DNA of 64,000 bases, taken from positions 39,374,501 through 39,438,500 of the forward strand of contig JAZHRO010000013.1 of assembly GCA_037157565.1 (NCBI GenBank), read 5' to 3'. The translations under genes and the position numbers were made by a program. The notes below the pieces were generated by a model. That model saw only the letters and a list, made by a program, of their open reading frames with translations. It searched no databases and was not told where the DNA came from. Shown here piece after piece: positions 20,081 through 32,750 of the stretch. The DNA is from Thalassia testudinum. Lineage: Eukaryota > Streptophyta > Magnoliopsida > Alismatales > Hydrocharitaceae. Positions within the stretch are counted from its first letter, which is position 1; each line of letters starts with the position of its first letter.

Positions 20081-23000
20081 TATACATCACTCTTTAAGTC
20101 TAATATCCTTCTTTAATTCGAAAAAGATTTGTTTTATGTACAATTATGAATAATTGAATTAATGAATAATAAATTAATAAAATAATAGCTTAATTTTATA
20201 TAACGGAATGAACTAAAATACTTGCAAACAGATATATACAAACAAGGATCAAACACTATAATTAAGTACTATATTCTATTTATTTATAACTTGTAATAAT
20301 AATACTTACGTATTTATACATTAATATGTTATATATATCATACTAATGTAAGTTAATATATTAACACCTTTAGTAACATATATAGTATGTACAGTGTCTT
20401 CTATAAACGTCGCTAAACTTTAGGAAAAAGTATATTCATAAGCTAAGGTAAAATTAGGATCTATACTGACGTTTATTCTATCTACAGCGACGAATAAGTC
20501 TGTTACTAAAGCTATACTATTATTTATGTACATATATAACTCAAGCATTACTTATACTATTAACGCATACTTCTTATACATATTATTTATTTACGGTATA
20601 CATATACGTATATACACATATATACGCTCGCCTCCTAACTCTTTTCTTCTTCACTAAGGCTCTCTCAAACTTAGAGCCTATCTCTCTTAGGTTCCTATGC
20701 TTAGGCATTTCTTGCTCAGTCTCTCTTCTTCGGCTAACAACACTTACCCTCTTCACCCCTTAGTAATTAAGACCCATGGTTACTGTTCATTAATAAAAAA
20801 ATTTGGGTTTTTAATTAGCGGGAGGTCCTTTCGAGGAATACACAGCACCCTCTTCCGTGGGATCAGATCTCCGCTAAAAGCTGCCCTAATTCATTAATTA
20901 GGCCTCTTAATTGCTTTTTATGCTCAATGTTGGGCCCACACAAGCCCTCGCACAGTGCATGGCTCCCAGCCACACACCGTACACAATCATCTCATCACAA
21001 ACCATGATCAGATCAAATGCCAGATATGCTGATAAGGGATAAGGGTTCTTTTGGTGCTCGACACTTGACAACTGAAGGGGGGGATGCCAAAATTCCACTT
21101 AAGGAGCTGCAGGAGCTTTACAACCCACGATGTGGCACCATGCCACAGGGGATCAACGCTGGAATTCCAGCGCGCAGTGTTCTGATTTGCAATGTTTGCC
21201 CTTGATTTGGGGATCATAAATTATTATAAATTAAAAATAATTTATAGGGTTTTACAGCCCTTACATAGGACTACTTAATTATGTGATTACTTTACAAAAT
21301 TAATTATGTCTACTAGATAAATAAATTAGCTAAAATTTACACTTTATACATACTAATTTTTATGTTTATTTCTTAATTAACATATAAATTAGTTTATTAA
21401 TGGTCTAATTGATCCTGTACAGAGTTAATACATATAATAAAGTATTTAATACATTTTTTATTGTATTTTACACGATTTATTTTGATTTATTTACATTTAA
21501 ATAAGTGAATTCAGGGTGTATATATATAATTTAAGTTATAAATAGCATAATTTATTATAAATATAGTTAAATTAGCTTAATTTATTTAAAATACAATAAT
21601 ACAAATGTACAATATAAGTTAATTCAGTTGTAACTTAAATTACTGATTTATTTTAATTTAACTTAATAACTTAGCTAGTAACTTAATAAATTAATTATTT
21701 ATTATATATACATGATTAAATTATGATACAAGGTTTATAATATACGTAATACATATATAGATATGTATATACAGTATCAATAGTAAATACAGTTATTTAC
21801 AGGGTTTTAGATGTTTACTCAAGTTATAATGTGTATAAATTAGTATAAATAATAAATAGTTATATAATTAAGTTATATACAGTTTATATGATCTTAAATA
21901 TTTAATTAGCATTATACAATATATATATGAGTTTTTTATACTTATTATACACCTATCTTACAATATATATATATATATATATATGCATATAGCTTACTAT
22001 ATAGCTTAAATTTATAAGTATGTACATAATATACAGGGTATTCTTGACCATTTTTGGAGTTTTTCTACTTTTTATGATTTTTATATATTTTATAGAGGTA
22101 GGGGACGAGAGAGAGAAAAAGAGATGAGAGATAAAATGCGTTTTTTGTATTTTTATAGGTTAAGGTCTTTTATTAAGTTTTAAGGGAGACTGAACCGTCA
22201 GCTGATATGTTCTACCAAGCTGAGGGTTCAGAATGCCTTGAAACTTTACACATACCTAAAAATATACCTAATATTCATCAGAACACTTTTATTTTATTTT
22301 TATTTTTTTAATTTTTTATATCATTTTTATTTATAAATAAAGTGAGCTCAATTCTAAGCCTTCAAAAGGTTATTAAGTTGATCTTAAGGCCTAGAATTCT
22401 AAACTAAAGGCTGGAAAAGTGATCAAAACATTTAAGAACATCTAGCAAGACAAATAAGAGGTGCTCAAGCAATTAAACATGATTTTCAGCTAATTTTGAC
22501 ATTAATTTCTTCTTTTGGACAGTTAGGCACTAAATGTAGCTGATAAAGAGGGGTTTAAACAAGATTACAAGCAATCCAAATGAGATTTAAAAAAACTAAC
22601 AGATATGTAAATGCTTGTACATGAAGTTCCAATATTAGAAAACATGTCAGCTTCTCAAAATAACTCCAATCTCAATTCCCTGTCCTAGATTTCAGACCAT
22701 CCAGCAGCTTCAATGATTACAGCAGCAGCTTCATACAATAGCAACCGTGCTGCTACTGGAATTCAGCAGAGTAGCAGCAGCAACTGCAGCAACAGCTCCA
22801 AATGTCTTAACATCCAATTGAAAGGTTGCTTCTAAGACTGCTGCAGCTTTTGAATAAAAATTCCAGAGCTATAGCAATGACATAATTTCAATTTCAGCAA
22901 TTGAGATAAGGTTCAGTAATTGAATATCCAAGATCAGACTTGGTGTAGTTTGATCTAGGATGTTTAATATACTGAATCCTGTCTCATTTCTCATATTAAA

Positions 23001-24880
23001 ATCACTTTTAAATAAAAAAAGAAGATCTGAAAATCATATGTATAAAATCGAATTTCAATCTCATTTTGCAAAATGTTTCAAATCCTCTTTCAAAAACCCT
23101 TTCAAATCTCAATGCAAAACCTCGACCATTAGATCATGAAAGTGGTTACATGGAGGGTGAATTGTCACCCAAAATTGGGCTTTTACTTTGGATCTTTTAT
23201 TGATCTAATCACTCAATCTTCTTGAACACCATTGATGGATAATCAAGATTTGTTGGGTCCTTGTCCTATCTCAAATCAGAGTTATCTAATTTTCCTTGAT
23301 AGACTCTCCAACATAGGGATTAACTTAGATACATGCTCATCCATATAATCAAAACAAAACTCAAAACCATTAGAATCCTTACATATACCTAATCAGCCCC
23401 ATCCAATCTCAAAAAGCTCGATTAAATCTAAGAAAATCCAAATGAGTTTCAAATCACTGATCTAAATAATAAACACCCTTGTAAATAAGATTGAGCAATT
23501 CAAGTTGGTGAACTAAGATCGGGGGGTCTTTGTGACTTTGCGAAATGAGTGGGAGACCCCCCAAATTGGTCTTTGACGCTAATTTCAGATCTGAGACGCG
23601 AAGTCCTCGGATTTGAAATTACTCCTAATGGAGGGGTGTTTAGTGAAATTATAAGCAAGGAAAATAGAATGTGAAATGGAAATATGAAGGGGAGGAATTA
23701 TGATCAATTGGGAGGGGGGTGAATTCGTCTCCTTTGATATGAAATGATCAGAGGAGGTGGAGTGCGGATTCTAGTCTAAATCTACTCCTAAACTACACTA
23801 ACAATCATCAGGCAGATCTCTAATTACTCCTACTCCTAGAAAGCATGTAAATCTAATCTACGAAAGCATTAAAAATCTTCTTTAAGGGAGGAAGATGTCT
23901 AAGGTCACCTGCTGGTGGCTGGTGAAGACGAAAGGGGAGAGAACTAGCAGTTGAAGAAGTTGTCTCAAGTCCACCACTCGGTCGGCAAGCGGCGATTGAA
24001 AGGAGGGAGCAAGCCTGCTCTGTCACAGTCGGCCGAGGAAATTGGGGTGAGGGGAAGCTGCAGGTGTGGACGAAGGGATCGGCTCATGGGGGAGGGAGTC
24101 GATGGGTGCGCATGCGATCAGGGGAGCTCCTTAAGTAGACTCAAGAGTGAATTAGAGAACCGTGGTGGCACGATTAGCCACCTAGGGCGTGGGCGGTGGG
24201 GATTGGAGGAGAGAGCGCGTGCAAGTTTCAAATCAAATTGCAGTCGCATGATCAGATCTGGGCAAGGTGGTGAACACTCACGCGGATTCACACGAAACTT
24301 CGATTGAAGGAGAGCCACAAATCGTGAGGTGTAAAGAGTCAATGGTGAGGATGGCCTGTGTTCTTGCATGCCACAGTGCACGTGCGGCTGTAGGTGGTGT
24401 AAGTGCTCTGTTGGTGAAATTGCAAGGAGGTCCCTTAAGCGAAATGAAAGAGAAATTGTACAGCAGCCCATAAGTGGTTAAAAGAGATTACAGAATGGTT
24501 CTTTTGGGCTTGCAAATAGGTCCCTATAGTTTTTGAAAAGGTCCTAAGAGGATTTTCCAATGAATAACATGTGATGAAAGGAGGACCTAAATGTAAATCT
24601 GTAATTGCAAGGTCCTAAACATTTAGGAAGTAGTTACACCTTTGATTTGAACTTTTGAACTCATTAGAGTGTTAAATTTGCAATTGGATCACCATTTTAT
24701 ATTTATTAATAGAATATCTTATTAAATGACCTAATTATGCATTTTTAATGAACAATTGATGTTTTTGATATTTTTCTCTATTTCCCACATTTAACCCCTT
24801 TTATGTATTAATTTGATTGTGTTTAACCTAGTTTCTAGCTTAACCTAGGCGATTTAGCTATGATAAGTCGCAACTCTTCA
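20081..24880 (-). repeat. Long non-coding Tat-like repeat Y, copy 1
   Basis: About 4.8 kb without any convincing coding sequence. Very AT-rich from 20081 to about 22400 (with an (AT)n run near 21967-21990); poly-AGC words occur around 22690-22860, and a GC-richer part lies at 23880-24350. It matches 25099-29560 in the same order and orientation. On the minus strand it begins with TGAAGAGTTGCGACTTATCA, the start of a Tat-like LTR also seen at 32731-32750 and 52977-52996, so I read it as an LTR or LTR plus adjoining sequence on the minus strand. The end at 20081 (TATACATCACTCT) is exact in both copies but shows no CA terminus. Identity beyond this is unknown. Confidence 0.65.
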
Positions 24881-25098
24881 GTCCGTCTGTAGCGCAAGGA
24901 GAAGCGAGACTGTCTCGGGGTGATATGCGAGAAGGGGAGCATCATCCTCTTCAGCTGAGGTGCATGAGATGAGGAAGGAGATTGCGGTATTACGCCGCAA
25001 AGACGTGGAGAATGCCCAGTGGATCGAGGAGCGAGACCGTCCTGGGGTGGTATGGGCGGAGAATGCCCACAACACGAGATGACAACGCTAGTTATTGG
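24881..25098. other. Short GC-rich spacer with coding-like stretch between the two Y copies
   Basis: 218 bp, unlike its AT-rich surroundings. One plus-strand frame (about 24956-25078) is open and reads EVHEMRKEIAVLRRKDVENA followed by more charged residues, with heptad-like spacing. A TGA precedes it. It may be a piece of a retrotransposon gag or of a host coiled-coil gene; I do not recognise it. A related but short GAGACTG...GGGTG stretch lies after the other LTR end at 32751-32790. Confidence 0.3.
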
Positions 25099-28000
25099 TA
25101 TACATCACTCTCTAAGTCCAATATTGTTCTTTAATTCCTAAAAGATTTGTTTTATGTACAAATATGAATGAATGAACTAATAAATGAAAGAATGAAACAA
25201 TTTATGTTCAAAAGAATGAACTAAAATGCTTGCAAACATCTTTTACAAATAAGCATCAAACACTTTAATTAAATACTATATACTATCTATTTATAACTTA
25301 TAATATTAATACTTACATATTTATACAATAATATGCTATAATATATATCATACTAACTAAACTTATTATATTAACACCTATAGTAACATATATAGTATGT
25401 ACAATGACTTCTATAAATGTCACTGATACTTAGGAAAAAGTATATACATAAACTAAGGTCAGACTAGGGTCTATACTGACATTTATTCTATATACATTGA
25501 CATACTTATCTGTCACTAAAGATCACAAGTTATTTATATACATAAATGAGCTCAAACACTATACGTATACCTATTATCTATTTACAGTATACATATATAC
25601 GTTTATATTTATATACAGTATATATATTTATACAACATATACCTATTTATAGTACATACATACATGCTTAGTTCTTTTCTACGCTTCTTCTGTTCTTCTT
25701 CTTCAACACTTAGCCGATTCTTGGCTTCTTTTTCTCTTTTGCCTTAAGGCTCTCTCAAAGGGCTCACCCTTAGCCACTGCAGCCTCGACACTTAGTCGCT
25801 TCATTACACTCTTTTCCCCTTAAATAATTAAGACCAGGTTACTATTCACTTAATCAAAAATTAGGATTTGAAGTTGGCAGGTGACCTTATCAAGGGATAC
25901 ACAGCACCCTTTTGGATGGGACCAAACCACTTCTAAGGTCACGCTAATTCATTAATTAGCACATTAATCTCATTTAATGCTCAACATTGGGCCCACGCAG
26001 GCCCACACCGTGCACGGCTCCTAGTCCATGCACCGCACACTAATGCCATCAGTCATTTCATACTCAGGGGATAATAGAGGTATAAGTTTTTCAGGCGCCC
26101 GACGCCCGTGACGACTGAAGATGGGGAGGGAGAAACTCAACTTATAGTGTTGCACTTGTTCCTACGCCCACGATGTGGGACTAAAGGAAGTACCCTTTCA
26201 GCGTTGCCAATCCAGTGCACATGTGTGGATTTTGTGATTTTGGTCCTCGATTTGAGGTACATAAATTATTATAATTTAAAATTAAATTATGGGTATTAAA
26301 GTATTTAAATAGGGTTACATGATTATACAATTTGTTTACAAAATTAATTATGTTTACTATATAAATAAATTACCTAAAATTTACACTTTATACATACTGA
26401 TTTTTAAGTTTAAATTTTAATTAACGTATAAATTATGGTCTAATTGACCCTGTACAGAGTTAATACATATAATGAAGTATTTAATACATATTTTTATTGT
26501 ATTTTACATGATTTATTTTGGTTTATTTACATTTAAATTAGTGAATTTAGGGTGTATAAATATAATTTATGTTATAAATAGCATAATATATTATAACTAT
26601 AGTTAAATTAGCTTAATTTACTTAAAATAAAATAATATAAATGTACAATATAAGTTAGTTCAATTATAACTTAAATTACTAATTTATTTTAATTTAATCT
26701 AATAACTTAGCTAGTAATTTAATAAATTAATCATTTATTCTATGGACATAATTAAATTAGACTACAGGGTTCATGACGGATATAATACATATATAATTAC
26801 GTATGTACAATATTACTTTTAAATAAGTTAATTTATTAGGGTTTCTATAATTATGTAACTTATTGTACATGTAAGTTAATATAATTAATAAATAATTATA
26901 CAGATAGGTTATATAAATAATAATTTGCCTTAAATACTTATATTACATTATAGAATATATACATAAGTTATTTATACAGTTTATAGACAGATTTTGTACT
27001 ATTTAGATATATAGCTTAATATATACCATATATATATAAGTATATACATAATATACATGGTATTTTTGAATATTTTGGGGTTTTTCTTATTTTTATGGGT
27101 TTTATATATTTTGTAGAGGTAGGGGATGAGAGAGAAAGAAAGTGATGAGAGAGAGACTTTCTTTTTGTCCTTTTTGGTTTAAAGGCTTTTATTAAGTTAA
27201 GAGATATACTGAACCTTCGGCTGGTATGTTCTGCCAGGTCAAGGGTTCAGCTGACCTTAAAACTTTGCATGTGTGTAGAGAAATAGTTAATCCTACTCAC
27301 TACACCTTTATTTTATTTTTTTGAAATTTTTAAAGGATTTTTATTTATTTTCAAGTTTAACTCATTTTAGGGTCTTCAAAGAGTTTTAAAGCAAATCCTA
27401 AGACCCTAAAGGTAATTCTAGTGAGTGAATAGGCAGTAAACTACCTCAGAAGTGTTTAACAAATTATATAAGAGGAGTTCCCATAGGTAAACATGATTTT
27501 CCACATAATTTCATCCAATTTCCATTATGGGACTGTTATGCACATATTTTAGCTAACAAAGGAATTTATTTAAGGGATAACAGGCCAATCAAATTGAATT
27601 TAAAGACACTAATAGTACATGAAGGCTTGTACAAGTGAAATACAGATATATAACAAGTCAGCATCTCAAAATGACCTAAATCTCATCCACTGCCCCATTA
27701 GCTGCAGCTAGCAGTTGAAGCAACACAGCTGCTAAAACAGTGGCTATGAAGATCTGTTGTTGACATAGTATCTCACTTCAGACCTTCCAAAACTGCTTCT
27801 GTCAACTTAAGTATGATTCGAATCCCTACTGTAGTACATCCATAAATCAAAGCAACAGCTGAAGCAAGGTCTGCTTCATCAAATTTGCAGATCAGTCCCT
27901 AATTCGGTACACTTATATCCCAGATAGACTTGAGAAAGTCTGATCAGGGATATGAAATGTCCAAATCAGAGAATAATTTTCATGGAATTTATGGTTGGGA

Positions 28001-29580
28001 AACCCTTGGAATGTAACTGCTAATGTAGCACTTTACTTTGTTACTTAATTGGGATTCTACAAACAACATAAGACACTTTCAAAGTCTGACAAAGTTTGAA
28101 AATCATGTTGAAACCAGATTGAGGTGTCAAAACTTCTCATCAAACAATTATTAGCAATGATATTCAATTCAAATTAGGAAAAACCATTGATCTAACACCT
28201 TCCTAATGTTATAGACGGCATGTAGGAGGATCTTAGAACAGGCCATTAAATTCAACCAATCATGAATCCCAATTACCTAGGAACCCTAAGGAATACTGAA
28301 AATTCCTCAGGTTAGAAATTGGATTCTCACTCAAAACAACTCAGAAATTCGTGATAGAACCTCAAATCAACATGATTGATTTTCCTTGGCTCTACCACAC
28401 TCTTTAAAATCCTAATTCATACCAAAATCAGACATAGCTTATCTGATGAAAGATTCTTCATCAAGAACAACTCAGATTCACTGCCATTAATTGAATAAAA
28501 CAAAAACATATCAATTCGCTTGATCAAAGCCCTTCGAAACTCAATCTGATGAAAATCTCGCTATTTCTCCTTGAAAACCAAATTAAAATCAGATCAAGCA
28601 AACTGATCCTTTTCAAATCAGATCAGGGGTCTGTGTGAACAAAATGATATTAGTGAAGACTCCCTTAGATGGTTTTTGAGTGCAAATCTTCATGTGAAAG
28701 CTAGAGAGAAATGAGATGAAGGTTTGACTCTAATGGTTGGGGGAAATTGTGAATTAAAACACGAGGGAAATTCAGAATGCGAAGCGAAAACAATAAGAGG
28801 AAATCAACGAACAGTGTAGGGGTGAAATTATCTCCCCTGATCTGAAATGATCAGAAGCGGTAGAGTGCGAATTCTACTCTAAACCTACTCTTAAGACCAT
28901 CACATTCAGATCAGACCATTCTATGTCTAATTTCTACTCCTAAACTACTTCAATTATCACTGCAGCTACTCTAGAAAGGAGTAAATCTTAATCTAATCAA
29001 ATGAATGGGACCTTTGGATCCAGAGCCGATGGCTAAGGAGGAGGATTGGAGGGGGATCTCCTATGAGTGAAAAGCTGTCTAGTGAGGCTTCAGGGTCATC
29101 CTCAGGCGTACGTCATCCCTAGCGGCGAGGAGGAAAGTGAGGTGAAAAACCACACCACTGTCACTGATGTGGCAATTGAAAGGGTTAGGGGAGCTGGAGA
29201 GGACGAAGGGATTAGCCTTAAGGGAGTAAGAGAGGAGGTTGATCCTTTGCGCACAAGGCAATGGAGGTGCTGAAGTAGAGTGATCGTTGAATTATAGCAC
29301 CATAGTGGTGTGATTTGATGATTAAGGCGTGGGCGGTGGTGATGAGAGGAGAGGAGCACGTGCAAGTTTAAATCAAAAGTGGGGAGGTGACCACACAAAA
29401 GTATTCGCGGGAAGGTTCTAATGAATGCGAGCCACAGATCGAGGGAACAAAACGTTGAATGGACACGGTGGCCTCAGTTCTTCACGGTGAATAGTGTTCA
29501 CACAAGCTGCAGGTGCCATGGGATCTAATGGAGAAATTGCGCAGAAGGCCCCTCAGCGAAGGGTGGTGGCTCTGTTATCT
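25099..29580 (-). repeat. Long non-coding Tat-like repeat Y, copy 2
   Basis: Starts with the same TATACATCACTCT word as copy 1 and follows it through the AT-rich part, the TAGAGGTAGGGGA(T/C)GAGAGAG block (about 27112), the GGTTCAG...GGGTTCAG block (27210-27250) and the GCGTGGGCGGTGGxGATxxGAGGAGAG block (about 29328). Similarity stops near 29555, where copy 1 continues into the LTR start but this copy meets the LTR at 29581. No coding sequence. Confidence 0.65.
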
Positions 29581-32500
29581 TGTTTTAGGATTTCGTCGTA
29601 GTATAGTATAGAGAAACGGTTACCAGTTTGATACAATTTGTTACTCGGAAATAAAAGTCTTCCCGAGGTCGAACTCAGGGAGCAAACTATAACTCTAGAA
29701 GTACAATATTTCTTTTACAAAAATGAGAGAGAGAGAGAGAGAGATTGGTCTCTTGGCTTTTTCTTCTTCTCTTCTTTCTCTCGTCTTTGTCCTCTTCTTT
29801 TTCTTCTCTTCTCTTCAGTTCCTCTGTCTTCTTTCTTCTTCTGTTCTTTTGTTCTTCTTCTTTGTTTCTCCTTCTGCGGTGCCTGTTCTTCTCTCCTTCT
29901 TCTTCTTTCTCTTCTTCAGAGCATCGTCTGATTTTTCAATCAAACGACTTAAGTAGCCTTTGCTGCAGTGCGTCCTCCTGCTTTTCTCTTCTGCGTCTTT
30001 CTTCTTCTTCTTCTTCTTCTTCTTCTTCTGCTTTGCTTCGAGCAGCCAAGGCTTTGGCTGCTTCTTTCCTTCTTTATCTTCTTCCTCTTCTGCGGTCTTC
30101 TTTCTGTTCTTCTTCTTCTCTACCTACACACTCACATCGCTTGGTCAGGGCAAAAACCTAACCCTACCCTCCCCCGCTTCTCTCTCATATTTCGCTCGTT
30201 GGATCGCTCTCCCAGAGACACCGGGTATTCGGGTACGGGTCGCGCCAGGGTCCAGGCCCACCGGCGTGCGGTGGTGGGCGAGGAGTGCAGGTCGGGTATA
30301 CAGGTCGGGCCAGGTCCGCGGGGGGTGGTCGCGGACGAGGTCGGGTATGCGGGTGAGAGGGACCTCACCCCGTGTGACTGAGGCGATAAGCCTCAGTCAC
30401 TTTTTTCATTTATGCAGGTGCGTGGCTTTGCGTGCTTCCGAGGTGGGACTAAATGTCCCACCCAAATCGGTGCCTGCAGCTGAGGAAGCTGCAGGCAATC
30501 GCAGCAGCTCGCGAGGCAATTGCCCCAGCTACAAACCTGGAGCGCTTCGCGGAGACACTCCGCGCAACCTGGGACTAGTGCCTGGGCGAGATCGGAGCTG
30601 CAGCTGCAGGTGAAGAAGCTCCAGCTGTTCAGCAATGGCGGCGGAGGAGGGTTGACCTGAAATCAAGCATACAGCCTCTCGGCCTAGTCAGAAGGTGCAG
30701 GGAGCTTTGCCGGAGTGCGGCGAAGCTCGTGCGGGTGGTGGCGAGGCGTGGGGCAGAGTACAGGGGCAGCCCTAGGTCGGATTGTGGCCGAGAGAATGGG
30801 TCTGTTCGGGGGGTCTTCAGGTGGTGTGTGGCAGGAAATGAAGAGGGCGAAGCTGTGGAGTGGAGTGAGGGGGAGCTTTTGAGGTGATCGGCGAGGAGTA
30901 AGGGGGTCTGTGGTAGTGGAATGGGCTCGCCGAAGAGGGTGGCCGGAGACGGAGCAGGTGGAGGTGGAAGTTGCGTGTGGGGGTGCGAAAATACAAATTG
31001 ACAGGGGGGAAGTTGAGAGGAGGAGAAGAGGAGGCTTTTACCTAAGCTCTGGACGAAGGGGGAAGGGCGGAGGCGCCAGCTCGTGCCTGCTGGAGCTAAG
31101 AAAGAAGGGGCCCTGGAAGGGGAGAACGGCGACGAGGAGGCAGGCGGAGGGTGTCGGCGGGTGCAGCGCGACACAGACGAAAGGGTTAAGGGAACCCTGC
31201 TGCAGGTGAGGCAGCAGAGCGACGAGGAGGAGGTGGAGAGGGTCGCCGGAAGCTGCAGGCCGTCTGTCGGAGCTGGAGAGGAGGAAGTAGGGGGGGTATT
31301 CTCCGTCAGAGACAGCTTTTTCTATTCAGCAGGCGGAGGCGGCTTTTATAGAGGCGAAAGCGGCGAGGTGGGCGGAGGGAGGCGACGTGCCTCCCTCGCC
31401 GGAGGACGGCCGGAGTAGGGACCCATACCTTCCGCGCGTTCGCACGGAAGGTATGGGCCGCCGCAGAGATCATGGAGGTGTCCCTGCGACAGCAAACGTC
31501 GCAGGGAACCCCCGGTTGACAGGGTAGAGGGCCTCCCTCACCCTGCGCGGCGCCATGCTCCGTGCAAAGTCGCCGGAGCATGGCGCTGCTCAGGGTTTTG
31601 CAGGGAGGACCTAAATGCAAAGAAAGAAGAAGTCTTAGGGTCCAAAATGCGAGGGTTTCAAAAGTTGACAGTAAAAAATTAATAAATGAGGACCAAAATG
31701 CAAAGTCGGTCAAGAAGATCTCTTCTTAGGCTCAAGTTTTTATGCATGACGAAATGGGACCTAAGGATTATAATGGTGAAATTTATTTCTAGATCAGACC
31801 TTGTTTGACTGGTAAATTTACGTAAAAACCTAAATTAAATCATTAATTGGGCATGGTTCTCAATGTAAGTCAAAGTGGGTTCCTAAGGTCAAATTGAAGG
31901 TTCTAAGTCCTAGAGATTATTTTTCTATGATTTTTAGATTTTTTAGTATATTTTTTATTTGCCTCGAACCTCGTGAATTGAAGTGGGTTTGTTTTTAGGG
32001 TTAGAGGATGTCATTTAATTCCTTGGAGTTGCTGTAGCCCTTATTGGATCAAATCATCCCACTTTCCTTCTTATTTAACCTATGTTTGGATCCTGAGTCA
32101 CCCTGTTTACTGATTGTGTTGGTGAAATTGCATTTGTATCCCTTAGTTCCTATTTTCTTCACAAACTCAGAATTTCTCTGAGTCAAGCCTTTCTATAGTT
32201 ATGTAGGAGCTTTTTCTTACAAATCTGGATTATATGGTGCTAGTTTAGGATTTATGACGAGGTTCTCATCAAAGGGGTAGAAATATTTCGAAGTAGCTCA
32301 TTAGTGGATAAGACAGATTACAGAGCGGGTCTTATGGGCTTGCAAATGGGTCTTGCATCCTACAAATAGGTCCCTGGAGAGATTTCTATAGCAGAAATGT
32401 TATGACCTAAGGACCTAAATGAGAATCTTTAAATGCATGGCTTTAATGATGTCTAAATGCAACCAGGTTTTTAGTGTAGCTTAATTGAACATCTTAAAAG

Positions 32501-32750
32501 TTAATTTTACTTTTGATATGAATTTCGAGCTCATTAGTGTGTTTAATTTGCAATTGGATCATAATTTTGTATTTAATAATAGAATATCTCAATAATTGAC
32601 CTAATTATGCATTTTTTGCATAAAATTAATGTTTTAGGTCTTTTTCTATATTTCCCACACTTAACCCTTTTTATGTGTTAATTCTATAGTGTTTAACCTA
32701 GTTTCTTGCTTAACTTAGGCAATTTTGCTATGATGAGTCACAACTCATCA
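29581..32750 (-). repeat. Tat-like LTR with TG...CA ends, hairpin-rich
   Basis: On the minus strand it begins TGATGAGTTGTGACTCATCA at 32750 and ends CCTAAAACA at 29581, 3170 bp. Typical LTR landmarks are present: an AT-rich start with CTATTTGTAGG...CCCATTTGC-type words, GGCTACTTAAG near 29960, a pyrimidine microsatellite (plus-strand CTT runs 29755-30130), and GAGTTCGACCTCGGG near 29660. It holds at least five perfect hairpins between 30374 and 31586. No 5-bp duplication flanks it (TATCT left, CGAAG right), so it is not a simple solo LTR. Confidence 0.6.
30374..31586. repeat. Cluster of perfect short inverted repeats
   Basis: Hairpins read directly: 30374-30400 (GTGACTGAGGC, loop 5), 30443-30461 (GTGGGAC, loop 5), 30471-30497 (TGCCTGCAGCT, loop 5), 31422-31457 (CCCATACCTTCCG, loop 10), 31482-31506 (CCCTGCGAC, loop 7) and 31550-31586 (GCGCCATGCTCCG, loop 11). 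All arms pair without mismatch. Confidence 0.85.

Noticed and set aside
22690..22860. CAG/AGC-rich stretch as a polyglutamine gene
   Set aside because: No open frame spans it, and it is not kept as coding in the second repeat copy.
29638..30161. Long overlapping plus-strand open frames rich in Ser, Leu and Phe
   Set aside because: They are translations of CTT/CTC microsatellite-like sequence inside an LTR; several frames are open at once, which is a composition effect.
30629..31418. GC-rich open frames on both strands
   Set aside because: Overlapping frames on opposite strands within a TG...CA LTR and no recognisable motif; stops are rare because of base composition.
20081..32750. Helitron idea for the long repeats, because of a hairpin near one end
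   Set aside because: No 5' TC start, no CTRR after the hairpin and no A/T target; the other strand reads as an LTR start TGATGAG.
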